The position numbers and the translations under genes were made by a program. Below, piece after piece: positions 34,051-43,075 of a stretch of 64,000 bases of DNA (position 1 is the stretch's first letter; each line of letters starts with the position of its first letter). The DNA comes from Flavobacterium channae (lineage in GTDB: Bacteria > Bacteroidota > Bacteroidia > Flavobacteriales > Flavobacteriaceae), in contig NZ_CP089096.1 of NCBI RefSeq assembly GCF_021172165.1, positions 372,001 to 436,000 on the forward strand, read 5' to 3'. The notes beneath the pieces were generated by a model. It saw only the letters and a program-made list of their open reading frames with translations. It did no database searches and had not been told where the DNA came from.

Positions 34051-35028
34051 ATGAGAACGATACAATTTAGAGAAGCAGTATGTGAGGCGATGAGCGAAGA
34101 AATGCGTCGCGATGAATCGATTTATTTAATTGGAGAAGAAGTAGCAGAATATAACGGAGCTTACAAAGCTTCAAAAGGAATGCTTGATGAATTTGGACCA
34201 AAACGTGTAATTGACGCTCCTATTGCTGAATTAGGATTTGCAGGAATCGCCGTTGGTTCGGCTATGAATGGAAATCGTCCTATTGTAGAGTTCATGACAT
34301 TCAACTTCTCATTAGTAGGAATTGATCAAATTATCAATAACGCAGCAAAAATGCGTCAAATGTCGGGTGGACAATTCCCAATGCCAATGGTATTTAGAGG
34401 TCCAACAGCTTCTGCAGGTCAGTTAGGAGCTACACACTCACAAGCTTTTGAAAATTGGTTTGCCAATACTCCAGGTCTTAAAGTGGTTGTGCCTTCAACT
34501 CCTTACGATGCTAAAGGTTTGTTAAAAGCAGCAATTCGTGATAATGACCCTGTTATTTTCATGGAATCAGAGCAAATGTATGGTGATAAAGGTGAAGTTC
34601 CAGAAGGAGAATACACAATTCCGTTAGGAGTTGCTGATGTTAAAAGAGAAGGTTCTGATGTGACAATTGTTTCATTTGGTAAAATTATTAAAGAAGCACT
34701 TGCTGCAGCTGAAGAATTAGCTAAAGAAGGTATTTCTTGTGAAATTATCGATTTAAGAACCGTTCGTCCAATGGATTATGATGCCATTATTAATTCAGTT
34801 AAGAAAACAAATAGATTAGTAGTTTTAGAAGAAGCTTGGCCATTTGCTTCAGTTGCTTCTGAGATTACTTATATGGTTCAAGAAAGAGCGTTTGATTATT
34901 TAGATGCTCCAGTTCAAAGAATTACAACTGCTGATGCTCCGGCTCCTTATTCTCCAACTTTATTAAAAGAGTGGTTGCCTAATTCTGAAGATGTAATTAA
35001 GGCTGTAAAAAAAGTTATGTACAAATAA
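34051..35028 (+). CDS. pdhB: Pyruvate dehydrogenase E1 component, beta subunit
   Basis: Forms with PdhA the thiamine-diphosphate enzyme that decarboxylates pyruvate. The pyrimidine-binding domain (about residues 1-180) has GEEVAEYNGAYKASKGM and the ThDP-contacting ELGFAGIAVGSAMNG with its Glu; the transketolase C-terminal domain (about 200-325) starts SDVTIVSFGKIIKEAL. Length 325. The alpha subunit and E2 genes are not next to it, so the complex is encoded at more than one locus. It could in principle serve another 2-oxoacid dehydrogenase, but the sequence looks like pyruvate type. A terminator follows. Confidence 0.94.
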   Translation: MRTIQFREAVCEAMSEEMRRDESIYLIGEEVAEYNGAYKASKGMLDEFGPKRVIDAPIAELGFAGIAVGSAMNGNRPIVEFMTFNFSLVGIDQIINNAAKMRQMSGGQFPMPMVFRGPTASAGQLGATHSQAFENWFANTPGLKVVVPSTPYDAKGLLKAAIRDNDPVIFMESEQMYGDKGEVPEGEYTIPLGVADVKREGSDVTIVSFGKIIKEALAAAEELAKEGISCEIIDLRTVRPMDYDAIINSVKKTNRLVVLEEAWPFASVASEITYMVQERAFDYLDAPVQRITTADAPAPYSPTLLKEWLPNSEDVIKAVKKVMYK

Positions 35029-35048
35029 GAAATAACTTATTATATTTG

Positions 35049-35079
35049 AAACTTCATCAGTACATTTCTGATGAAGTTT
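35049..35079 (+). terminator. Terminator of pdhB
   Basis: Twelve-bp stem AAACTTCATCAG / CTGATGAAGTTT, 7-base loop, then TTTTTTT; it ends 11 bases before the next ATG. Confidence 0.85.
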
Positions 35080-35089
35080 TTTTTTCCCT

Positions 35090-37573
35090 ATGAAGACAAA
35101 AATTGTAGTATTCTTTTTATTCCTAAACGCTGTTCTTTTCGCACAAACAAAAGTAGGCGGTAAAGTTGTTGATGAACTTAATGAGCCTATTGCTTTCGCG
35201 AATGTTATTTTCAAAAATTCCAAAGAAGGTGTGATTACGGATGAGAATGGGAATTTTTATTTCGAATCCAAAGAAAACTATTCTGTATTAGTGGTTTCTT
35301 ACATTGGATTTGAGAAAAAAGAGATTTCTTTAAAACCAGGTTTAAATACAGGACTTAAAATACAATTAAAGTCCGGAACGGAACTTAAAGAAGTTGTAAT
35401 TTATACCGGAAAAACCTCAAAAAAGAACAATCCTGCCATCGATATTTTGCGTAAAATTTGGGAACGCCGCAGGAAGAATGGTCTCAAAATGTTCAAACAA
35501 TACGAGTATGATAAATACGAAAAAGTAGAGTTTGATTTAAATACTATTGATTCTGCTTTCATGAACAGTAAGGTTTTTAAAGGAATGGAATTTATTTTTG
35601 ATCAAATTGATACTTCAAGTATTTCAGGAAAAACATACTTGCCTATTTTTATAAACGAAACCTTAAGTGAAGTTTATGGAGATAATGAAGATAAAAAGTA
35701 CAAAGAGATAACAAAAGCGAATAAAAATTCAGGATTTGGATCGGGTGATGGCGTTAATACATTTATTAAAGATTTATATGCTGAATTTGATATTTACGAT
35801 AATTATCTAAAGTTTTTTGATAAGGATTTCGTAAGTCCGCTTTCAAGAACAGGAATTAACGTTTATAATTATGTTTTAAATGATAGTATGTTTATTGATA
35901 ACAAATGGTGTTACAATATAGTATACTATCCAAGACGTAAAAACGAACTTACTTTTAAAGGTGATTTTTGGGTAAACGATACTACTTTCGCAATTAAAAA
36001 AATTAATCTGGAAGCTAGTAAAAGTGCTAACATCAACTGGGTAAAAGAGATTTATATTGAGCAAGAATATGATGTGGTTAATGATTCTGTTTTCTTATTA
36101 ACGAGAGATTATATGATGTCTGATTTTAGTTTCTCGAAGAAAGAAGAATCGAAAGGGGTTTATGGTAAAAGAACAACTTTGGCTAGAAATCATAAATTCG
36201 ATATTAAAAAGGATAATAAATTCTATAAGGAAGAAGTCAATTTCTACGACAATTCCGTTTTTAATAAATCTGATGAATATTGGGCGGAAAATCGCTTCGA
36301 AGAATTAAATAAAAACGAAGCTGGTATTTACAAAATGCTCGATACATTAAAAGATGTTCCTCGTTTTAAACGAATTTACAATTTAGCTTCTATTTTGGGT
36401 AGTGGTTACATCGAAATCCCAAAACTCAAATTGGATTATGGACCGATTTTTTCAACTTTTGGATACAATGATGTAGAAGGAATGCGTTTAAGAGCCGGTG
36501 GTAGAACATATTTTGGACCAAATGACACTTGGAGAATTCAAGGTTATGGAGCTTATGGATTTAAAGATAATAAATTCAAATACGGTATTTCTGGAAAATG
36601 GATGGTAGATAAGAAGAATCGAATCATTCTTTCTGCTGGAAATAGGAGAGATGTTGAGCAAATAGGTGTAAGTTTAACAACTTCAAATGATGTTTTAGGA
36701 AGAAGTTTTGCATCATCATCATTGTTTTCAAGTGGATCAAATAATAAATTAACGTCTGTAAATCTTACGACTTTAGGTTTTGAAATTGAGCCAGTGAAGA
36801 ATATTACCTTTCAAACCAATTTTTCTTACCGAACTTTAGAATCGGCTTCAAATGAATTTAGTTTGGATTATTACACTGATGATACACACACTACTACTGA
36901 AAGCGAAGTCAAACAATCTGAAATTAATTTAGTTGCAGAGTTCACTCCAGGAAGAAGAACGGTTGGTTATGGTGTTGAAAGGTTAGAAGTAGATAATAAT
37001 TATGCTCGTATTTTCTTGAGTTATAGTCAGGGATTAAAGGGTGTTTTAAATAGCGATTTCGATTATCAGAAATTACAATTCTATTACCGTCAACCAGTTT
37101 TAATTGGTGGTTTTGGACGTTTATTTTCAACGTTAGAAATTGGTAAAACATTTGGTGAAGTTCCACTTGGTTTGATGGGAGTTATTCCTGGAAATCAATC
37201 TTGGTTTGTAATTGAAAATACTTATAATTTACTTGATTATTATGATTTCGTTGCAGACGAATATGCGTCATTGCATTTTGAACACCATTTTAACGGAAGG
37301 TTATTTTCTAGAATTCCTTATTTAAGAAAATTAAACTTACGTGAAATTGTTGGAATTAAAGGAGTTTACGGAAGAGTTTCTGGTGAAAATGTAGCGTTAA
37401 ATGCTTCTGGCTTGCCATATGTTGCTCCAGAAGATATTTACTGGGAATACCATGCAGGAGTTGGTAATATTTTTAAAGTATTACGAATTGATTTTGCTTG
37501 GAGAGGAAGTTACTTAGAAATGCCAGATGCTAGAAAATTTGCCATTAGAGCTTCTTTTGGATTCTACTTTTAA
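35090..37573 (+). CDS. Outer-membrane protein with carboxypeptidase-regulatory-like domain (DUF5686 family)
   Basis: 827 residues. A signal peptide (1-18, ending LFAQ) is followed by a carboxypeptidase regulatory-like beta-sandwich (about 20-105, KVGGKVVDELNEPIAFANVI, ENGNFYF), then the DUF5686 region and a C-terminal barrel ending in the aromatic strand FAIRASFGFYF. The family is outer-membrane, Bacteroidota-specific and of unknown function; it lacks a TonB plug domain, so it is probably not a gated transporter. The gene begins right after the pdhB terminator and overlaps the next gene by one base (TAATG), so the glycosylase downstream is translationally coupled to it. Confidence 0.88.
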   Translation: MKTKIVVFFLFLNAVLFAQTKVGGKVVDELNEPIAFANVIFKNSKEGVITDENGNFYFESKENYSVLVVSYIGFEKKEISLKPGLNTGLKIQLKSGTELKEVVIYTGKTSKKNNPAIDILRKIWERRRKNGLKMFKQYEYDKYEKVEFDLNTIDSAFMNSKVFKGMEFIFDQIDTSSISGKTYLPIFINETLSEVYGDNEDKKYKEITKANKNSGFGSGDGVNTFIKDLYAEFDIYDNYLKFFDKDFVSPLSRTGINVYNYVLNDSMFIDNKWCYNIVYYPRRKNELTFKGDFWVNDTTFAIKKINLEASKSANINWVKEIYIEQEYDVVNDSVFLLTRDYMMSDFSFSKKEESKGVYGKRTTLARNHKFDIKKDNKFYKEEVNFYDNSVFNKSDEYWAENRFEELNKNEAGIYKMLDTLKDVPRFKRIYNLASILGSGYIEIPKLKLDYGPIFSTFGYNDVEGMRLRAGGRTYFGPNDTWRIQGYGAYGFKDNKFKYGISGKWMVDKKNRIILSAGNRRDVEQIGVSLTTSNDVLGRSFASSSLFSSGSNNKLTSVNLTTLGFEIEPVKNITFQTNFSYRTLESASNEFSLDYYTDDTHTTTESEVKQSEINLVAEFTPGRRTVGYGVERLEVDNNYARIFLSYSQGLKGVLNSDFDYQKLQFYYRQPVLIGGFGRLFSTLEIGKTFGEVPLGLMGVIPGNQSWFVIENTYNLLDYYDFVADEYASLHFEHHFNGRLFSRIPYLRKLNLREIVGIKGVYGRVSGENVALNASGLPYVAPEDIYWEYHAGVGNIFKVLRIDFAWRGSYLEMPDARKFAIRASFGFYF

Positions 37574-38175
37574 TGAAACAAGCTGTTGCTTATCTTGTAA
37601 ATGTTGATGCTGTTTTTGAAAAAATTATTCAAAAATACGGAATCCCTGTTCAGCCTAAGCGCTCTCAAGGATTTGAAACCTTAGTTTTACTTATTTTAGA
37701 ACAACAAGTCTCTATAGATTCAGCCAAAGCTACATTTATAAGGCTCAAGCAAGCAATTCCTGAATTCCATCCAGAAAACCTTATTCTTTTTTCCGATGAA
37801 GATTTTAGAACTTGTGGTGTAAGTCGTCAAAAAACGAAATACATAAAAGCGCTTTCCGATGCAGTAATTTCAAATGAATTGGATTTAGCAAGTTTGGAAT
37901 TTAAACATCCTGATGTTGTTCGACAAGAGCTTATTAAGATAAAAGGGATTGGTAATTGGACTATAGATATCTATTTGATGTTCTGTTTAAATTCACCCGA
38001 TATTATTCCTTTAGGAGATATTGCTATTGTAAATACAATGAAAGAACTCCTGGATATTCACACCAGAGAAGAAATGGAAGAATATGCCTTAAAATGGAAG
38101 CCATATCGCTCTTTTGCAACCTATTTTCTGTGGCATTATTATTTACAAAAACGAGGAAGGAAGATTACATATTAA
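37573..38175 (+). CDS. DNA-3-methyladenine glycosylase II-type base-excision enzyme
   Basis: HhH-GPD superfamily glycosylase that removes alkylated bases. The core has VLLILEQQVSIDSAKATFIRL (about residues 37-57), the helix-hairpin-helix with LIKIKGIGNWTIDIYLMF (about 117-134) and the catalytic Asp in IPLGDIAIVNTMKELL (Asp about 144). At 200 residues it has only the glycosylase core, without the N-terminal beta domain of E. coli AlkA. Start overlaps the stop of the outer-membrane gene by one base. Confidence 0.9.
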   Translation: MKQAVAYLVNVDAVFEKIIQKYGIPVQPKRSQGFETLVLLILEQQVSIDSAKATFIRLKQAIPEFHPENLILFSDEDFRTCGVSRQKTKYIKALSDAVISNELDLASLEFKHPDVVRQELIKIKGIGNWTIDIYLMFCLNSPDIIPLGDIAIVNTMKELLDIHTREEMEEYALKWKPYRSFATYFLWHYYLQKRGRKITY

Positions 38176-38235
38176 ATCTATGTAAAATCTATATTTTTTT
38201 TGCAAAACTCTTTTGTTTCTAATGTTTTATAATGG

Positions 38236-38243
38236 TAACTTTG
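38236..38243 (+). promoter_or_regulatory. -7 promoter element of ppa
   Basis: TAACTTTG, exact, with TTTTG ending at 38215 giving a 20-base gap to the -33 part; 25 bases before the ATG. Confidence 0.65.
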
Positions 38244-38268
38244 CACCCGCTTTAAAAAACATAAGATA

Positions 38269-38799
38269 ATGACAGCAGATAAAATTACTACATTTGATGT
38301 ATTGATTGAGATTCCAAGAGGAAGTAGAAACAAATACGAGTACGATTTTGAATTAAAAAGAATGCGTTTTGACAGAATGTTATTTTCGTCAATGATGTAT
38401 CCAGCAGATTACGGTTTTATTCCAGAAACTTTAGCTTTAGATGGTGACCCGTTAGATGTTTTAGTATTAGTAAATGAACCAACTTTCCCAGGTTGTGTTA
38501 TGGAAGTTAAACCTATCGGTGTTTTCCACATGGCAGACGATAAAGGGCCAGATGAAAAAGTAATTTGTGTGCCGGTCTCAGATCCAATTTGGAACAAATT
38601 AAATGATTTGAGTGATGTAAATCCTCACTTAATTAAAGAAATCGAACATTTCTTCCAAGTATACAAAGATTTAGAAAACAAAAAAGTTGATGTTGAAGGT
38701 TGGGGAGATGTAAATGAAGCAAAAGAGATTCTTGTGAAATGTACAAACCGTTTCAACGAACTTGAAAATAAACCTGAAGGATTGTTTAGTATTAAATAA
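38269..38799 (+). CDS. ppa: Soluble inorganic pyrophosphatase
   Basis: Family I cytoplasmic enzyme that hydrolyses pyrophosphate made by biosynthetic reactions. The active-site signature DGDPLDVLVL (three Asp ligands, about residues 56-65) and N-terminal IEIPRGSRNKYEYD are present. 176 residues, as in E. coli. It is unusual only in having a membrane pyrophosphatase gene directly downstream, so this locus encodes both energy-wasting and energy-conserving routes. Confidence 0.97.
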   Translation: MTADKITTFDVLIEIPRGSRNKYEYDFELKRMRFDRMLFSSMMYPADYGFIPETLALDGDPLDVLVLVNEPTFPGCVMEVKPIGVFHMADDKGPDEKVICVPVSDPIWNKLNDLSDVNPHLIKEIEHFFQVYKDLENKKVDVEGWGDVNEAKEILVKCTNRFNELENKPEGLFSIK

Positions 38800-38819
38800 T
38801 CAATTAAATTTTAAATAGA

Positions 38820-38852
38820 AAGGCAGTATTTTGATAAAAATATTGCCTTTTT
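38820..38852 (+). terminator. Terminator of ppa
   Basis: Stem AGGCAGTATTTT / AAAATATTGCCT with one G-T pair, then TTTTTT. Confidence 0.8.
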
Positions 38853-38909
38853 TGTTTTATTTTCTTAATATTACCATAAAATAAACTAACAAAATCTAAA
38901 TTATATTTT

Positions 38910-41492
38910 ATGGAATCAATGATGATTTACGTTCCAATAGTTATGGCTTTATTGGGATTGGCATTTATGACAGCCAAACGCGCTTGGGTTCTTAAACAAG
39001 ATGCTGGAGATGGTAAAATGAAAGAAATTTCAGATTACATTTACGAAGGAGCCTTAGCCTTTTTAAAAGCAGAATACAAATTATTAACGTTTTTCGTTCT
39101 TGGAGCGAGTGTGGTTCTTGCGGGAATTTCATTTATTGTTCCAACAACACATTGGTTAATCGTATTTGCATTTATTTTCGGAGCAATTTTCTCAGCTTAT
39201 GCTGGGAATATCGGAATGAAAATCGCAACAAAAACAAACGTTAGAACTACGCAAGCCGCTCGTACGAGTTTACCACAAGCATTAAAAGTTTCTTTTGGTG
39301 GTGGAACGGTTATGGGATTAGGAGTTGCTGGTTTAGCTGTTTTAGGATTAACCGGATTCTTCATTATATTCTTTAGATTTTTCATGAACGGAGAATGGAC
39401 ATCAACAGATGACATGACTATCGTTCTAGAAACTTTAGCGGGATTCTCTCTTGGAGCTGAATCTATCGCATTGTTTGCTCGTGTAGGTGGTGGTATTTAC
39501 ACTAAAGCTGCTGACGTAGGGGCTGACTTAGTAGGAAAAGTAGAAGCTGGTATTCCAGAAGACGATCCACGTAATCCTGCAACAATTGCAGATAACGTTG
39601 GGGATAACGTAGGAGACGTAGCGGGTATGGGTGCCGATTTATTCGGTTCGTATGTAGCAACAGTTTTAGCGGCAATGGTTTTAGGAAATTACGTAATTAA
39701 AGATATGGGTGGTAAAATCGATGACGCATTTGGCGGAATTGGACCAATTTTATTACCAATGGCAATCGCTGGTTTCGGAATTTTATTTTCTATCATTGGA
39801 ACCATGTTAGTGAAAATTTCAAGTGACGATGCTAAAGAAGCTCAAGTACAAAAAGCACTAAATATAGGAAACTGGGTTTCAATCGTTTTAACTGCGGTTT
39901 CTTGTTTCTTCTTAGTGAAATTCATGCTTCCTGAAGTAATGACAATGGAATTCTTCGGTGAAGGAGCACAAGAAATTTCAGCAATGCGTGTTTTCTACGC
40001 TACTTTAATCGGTTTATTTGTTGGTGGAGCTATTTCATCAGTTACAGAATATTACACAGGATTAGGTACAAAACCAGTTTTAGCCATCGTACAAAAATCT
40101 TCAACTGGAGCTGGAACTAACGTAATCGCTGGTTTAGCAACGGGTATGATTTCAACTTTCCCAACGGTATTATTATTTGGAGCAGCTATTTGGTCAACTT
40201 ATGCTTTAGCTGGATTCTACGGTGTTGCTTTGGCTGCATCTGCAATGATGGCTACAACTGCAATGCAATTAGCAATCGATGCATTCGGACCAATTTCTGA
40301 TAACGCGGGTGGAATCGCTGAGATGAGTGAATTACCAAAAGAAGTTCGTACTCGTACAGATATTTTAGATTCAGTTGGTAATACAACTGCTGCAACAGGT
40401 AAAGGTTTCGCAATCGCTTCTGCTGCTTTAACATCGTTAGCTTTATTCGCTGCATACGTTACTTTCACAGGAATTGATGGAATCAACATCTTCAAAGCGC
40501 CAGTATTAGCTATGTTATTTATTGGAGGTATGATTCCGGTAGTATTCTCTGCATTAGCAATGAATTCTGTTGGTAAAGCAGCAATGGACATGGTTTATGA
40601 AGTACGTCGTCAGTTCAAAGAAATTCCAGGAATTATGGAAGGAACTGGCAAACCAGAATACGGAAAGTGTGTTGAAATTTCTACAAAAGCCGCTTTACGC
40701 GAAATGATGTTGCCAGGAATTTTAACTATTGGTTTCCCAATTGCAATCGTATTATTAGGTAAATTAGTTTACGGAGATAACAACCAATTAATTGCTGAAA
40801 TGTTAGGTGGTTACATGGCGGGAGTTACCGTTTCAGGTGTACTTTGGGCAGTGTTCCAAAACAACGCTGGTGGTGCTTGGGATAACGCTAAAAAATCATT
40901 CGAAGCTGGAGTTGAAATCAACGGAGAAATGACGTACAAAGGTTCTGATGCGCACAAAGCAGCGGTAACTGGAGATACTGTTGGAGATCCATTTAAAGAT
41001 ACTTCTGGTCCATCAATGAACATCTTAATCAAATTAACATGTTTAATTGGTTTAGTAATCGCTCCAATCTTAGGAGGTCACGGTGCTACAACTGAAAATG
41101 GTTCTTGTTGTTCAGGCGATAAAAAAGAAATGGTTTGTACAGATGGAAAATGCGATTTATCTAAATGTGCAACTATGACAAAAGACGAATGTGCAAAAAT
41201 GTGTGAAGCAAACGGTTGTTCTGAAGAGTGTAAAGAAAACTGTATGTCAATTTATGATGAAAACGGAAAATTCATTGGCAAAGAAAAACACGTTCACGGA
41301 CCAAATTGCAACCACGGTGATCACCAAGAAATCATCAACATGGACGTTAAAAAAGTAAAAGATGCCAACGGAAAAGTGAAAGCAACGGTTACTTTAACTA
41401 AAATGGTTGATGGAAAAGAAACTACCGAAGAAAAAGTTTTTGAAGGAGATGATTTAGAAGTAGAAGCAAAAATTGCCGAACTTGGGAAATAA
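38910..41492 (+). CDS. hppA: Membrane-bound ion-pumping pyrophosphatase with Cys/His-rich C-terminal extension
   Basis: Integral inner-membrane enzyme that couples pyrophosphate hydrolysis to H+ and/or Na+ export. The catalytic loops are intact: GGIYTKAADVGADLVGKVE (about residues 193-211), DNVGDNVGDVAGMGADLF and the late GDTVGDPFKDTSGPS. GNTTAATGKG near residue 490 has Ala in the position that marks K+-dependent enzymes. The 16-helix core ends near residue 722. Beyond it is an extra tail of about 137 residues: first about 90 with 11 cysteines and 5 histidines (pairs such as CDLSKC, CEANGC, CKENC; then HVHGPNCNHGDHQ), then a small soluble stretch (about 45 residues). In solved structures of this family the C-terminus faces the periplasm, so the tail should be periplasmic. 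A terminator follows. Confidence 0.97.
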   Translation: MESMMIYVPIVMALLGLAFMTAKRAWVLKQDAGDGKMKEISDYIYEGALAFLKAEYKLLTFFVLGASVVLAGISFIVPTTHWLIVFAFIFGAIFSAYAGNIGMKIATKTNVRTTQAARTSLPQALKVSFGGGTVMGLGVAGLAVLGLTGFFIIFFRFFMNGEWTSTDDMTIVLETLAGFSLGAESIALFARVGGGIYTKAADVGADLVGKVEAGIPEDDPRNPATIADNVGDNVGDVAGMGADLFGSYVATVLAAMVLGNYVIKDMGGKIDDAFGGIGPILLPMAIAGFGILFSIIGTMLVKISSDDAKEAQVQKALNIGNWVSIVLTAVSCFFLVKFMLPEVMTMEFFGEGAQEISAMRVFYATLIGLFVGGAISSVTEYYTGLGTKPVLAIVQKSSTGAGTNVIAGLATGMISTFPTVLLFGAAIWSTYALAGFYGVALAASAMMATTAMQLAIDAFGPISDNAGGIAEMSELPKEVRTRTDILDSVGNTTAATGKGFAIASAALTSLALFAAYVTFTGIDGINIFKAPVLAMLFIGGMIPVVFSALAMNSVGKAAMDMVYEVRRQFKEIPGIMEGTGKPEYGKCVEISTKAALREMMLPGILTIGFPIAIVLLGKLVYGDNNQLIAEMLGGYMAGVTVSGVLWAVFQNNAGGAWDNAKKSFEAGVEINGEMTYKGSDAHKAAVTGDTVGDPFKDTSGPSMNILIKLTCLIGLVIAPILGGHGATTENGSCCSGDKKEMVCTDGKCDLSKCATMTKDECAKMCEANGCSEECKENCMSIYDENGKFIGKEKHVHGPNCNHGDHQEIINMDVKKVKDANGKVKATVTLTKMVDGKETTEEKVFEGDDLEVEAKIAELGK

Positions 41493-41509
41493 TGTAAAGC
41501 AATAAAGAG

Positions 41510-41535
41510 AAAAGCCTCACAATTGTGAGGCTTTT
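41510..41535. terminator. Bidirectional terminator between hppA and the kinase gene
   Basis: Eleven-bp stem AAAAGCCTCAC / GTGAGGCTTTT around AATT, with A and T runs on both sides. Confidence 0.9.
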
Positions 41536-41539
41536 TATT

Positions 41540-42154
41540 TTAAAATAATCCGTTTAATTCAGCGTCAATTCTATTGATAATCATTCCTAAATCTTCTGGA
41601 TTGTTAACGAAATCAATATTGTCAACATCAATGATTACTAATTTTCCTTTGTTGTAGGTTTGAATCCAAGCTTCGTATCTTTCGTTCAAACGACTTAAAT
41701 AATCAATTGAAATCGAGTTTTCGTAATCTCTTCCTCTTTTATGAATTTGACTCACTAAATTTGGAATAGAACTTCTCAAATAAATCAATAAGTCAGGCGA
41801 ACCTACTAAACTTTCCATCAATTCGAAAAGCGAAGTATAGTTGTTATAATCTCTGTTCGACATTAATCCCATAGCATGAAGATTGGGTGCGAAAATATGC
41901 GCATCTTCATAAATAGTTCGGTCTTGAATAATGTTTTTACCACTTTCGCGAATTTGCAATACTTGACGAAAACGACTGTTTAAGAAATAGATTTGAAGAT
42001 TAAAACTCCATCGTTCCATTTGGTGATAAAAATCATCTAAATAGGGATTGTCTACCACATCTTCAAAATGCGGTTCCCATTTAAAATGTTTGGCTAATAA
42101 TCGGGTAAGTGTTGTTTTTCCTGCGCCTATATTTCCTGCTACTGCTATGTGCAT
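41540..42154 (-). CDS. Deoxynucleoside kinase
   Basis: Phosphorylates deoxynucleosides (dA/dG/dC type) for salvage. P-loop GNIGAGKTTLT (about residues 7-17), the substrate-binding/ERS-equivalent region IIQDRTIYEDAHIF (about 75-88) and the lid-like arginine segment HKRGRDYE (about 138-145) are all visible. 204 residues, typical of the dNK family in Bacteroidota and Firmicutes. Specificity cannot be decided by eye. Its ATG overlaps the stop of the upstream gene by one base, so the two are translationally coupled. Confidence 0.92.
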   Translation of the reverse strand: MHIAVAGNIGAGKTTLTRLLAKHFKWEPHFEDVVDNPYLDDFYHQMERWSFNLQIYFLNSRFRQVLQIRESGKNIIQDRTIYEDAHIFAPNLHAMGLMSNRDYNNYTSLFELMESLVGSPDLLIYLRSSIPNLVSQIHKRGRDYENSISIDYLSRLNERYEAWIQTYNKGKLVIIDVDNIDFVNNPEDLGMIINRIDAELNGLF

Positions 42155-42951
42155 TATGGTAAAATTATTTTATAATTAGTAATTTCATTTTGGGTAAAAA
42201 TAGCTAAAATTCCATCCGCAAAGAAAAAATTAGTAGCGAAATTTTCAGCAATTTTAATTTTTAGATTTGTGTTGGTTTTTATTTTATAATAATATAGTTG
42301 ATTTTCATAGCTATAGATTGCGATTTCGTCATTAATCAATTGAATATTGTCAAAATTTGGGAGTTCAGTAAGGGCTTTGATTGTCCCGTAAATTGAAATA
42401 GAATAGAGTTTGTTTTTAGTGTCAAGCCAATAAAAATTAGTATAGTTTGAATGATAATATTTTATAGGGTTTTCCAAACTTGTTGAAATCCAATAAAAAG
42501 TATCTTTGGTTAAATCGTATAATCCAATTTTTGAAGAGATAGTGTCAAAAAACCATAATTTATTTTGTGACGATAATGCAATTGCTCCAATATTGACAGG
42601 CTCAGATAAATGATTGAAATTTATTTTTTTTGTTTCATTTAATTGATTGTCTAATAAAATTGTGGTATTGAAATCGTTATAAAAAACCACAATTTGAAGC
42701 GGGTTTTGAAAATCTACTTGTGTAATTTTTCCTAAACTTACATTTTTATATTCAAAATGATTTTGTGTATTATTTTTAAAAAGAACATTGTCTTTTGTAG
42801 TATAAAAGTTTTGTTGGTTGTCAAATCCTAAAAATTCTTGAGCTTGAATTTTAGTGCTATTGATTTTTTCTGTTAAAATTGTTTCTTGAGAAAACACACT
42901 TTTAGCAAAAAGAAAGAGAAAACAAAATAACACGGCGGTTTTTCGTAACAT
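42154..42951 (-). CDS. Exported protein, probable beta-propeller, unknown function
   Basis: 265 residues with a signal peptide (about 1-21, ending SVFSQ). The rest is beta-rich with repeated patterns of the kind ...NQQNFYTTKDNVLFK, ...NKLWFFDTISSKIGLYDL, ...TNFYWLDTKNKLYSI, about 40-45 residues apart, which suggests a small beta-propeller or similar repeat fold. No catalytic motif seen. The coupling to deoxynucleoside kinase appears to be conserved in flavobacteria as far as I recall, but I cannot infer a shared function between an exported propeller and a cytoplasmic kinase. Confidence 0.75.
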   Translation of the reverse strand: MLRKTAVLFCFLFLFAKSVFSQETILTEKINSTKIQAQEFLGFDNQQNFYTTKDNVLFKNNTQNHFEYKNVSLGKITQVDFQNPLQIVVFYNDFNTTILLDNQLNETKKINFNHLSEPVNIGAIALSSQNKLWFFDTISSKIGLYDLTKDTFYWISTSLENPIKYYHSNYTNFYWLDTKNKLYSISIYGTIKALTELPNFDNIQLINDEIAIYSYENQLYYYKIKTNTNLKIKIAENFATNFFFADGILAIFTQNEITNYKIILP

Positions 42952-43075
42952 TGTTTTTAAACTAATTTGAAATTCAAGTGTCTAATATACTACTTTAACA
43001 CAAAATTAGTAGATAAATTGTGTAACAATTTGCATTTTTGGAGGTCTAAACAAGTATCTAATTTATTCTAAAACA

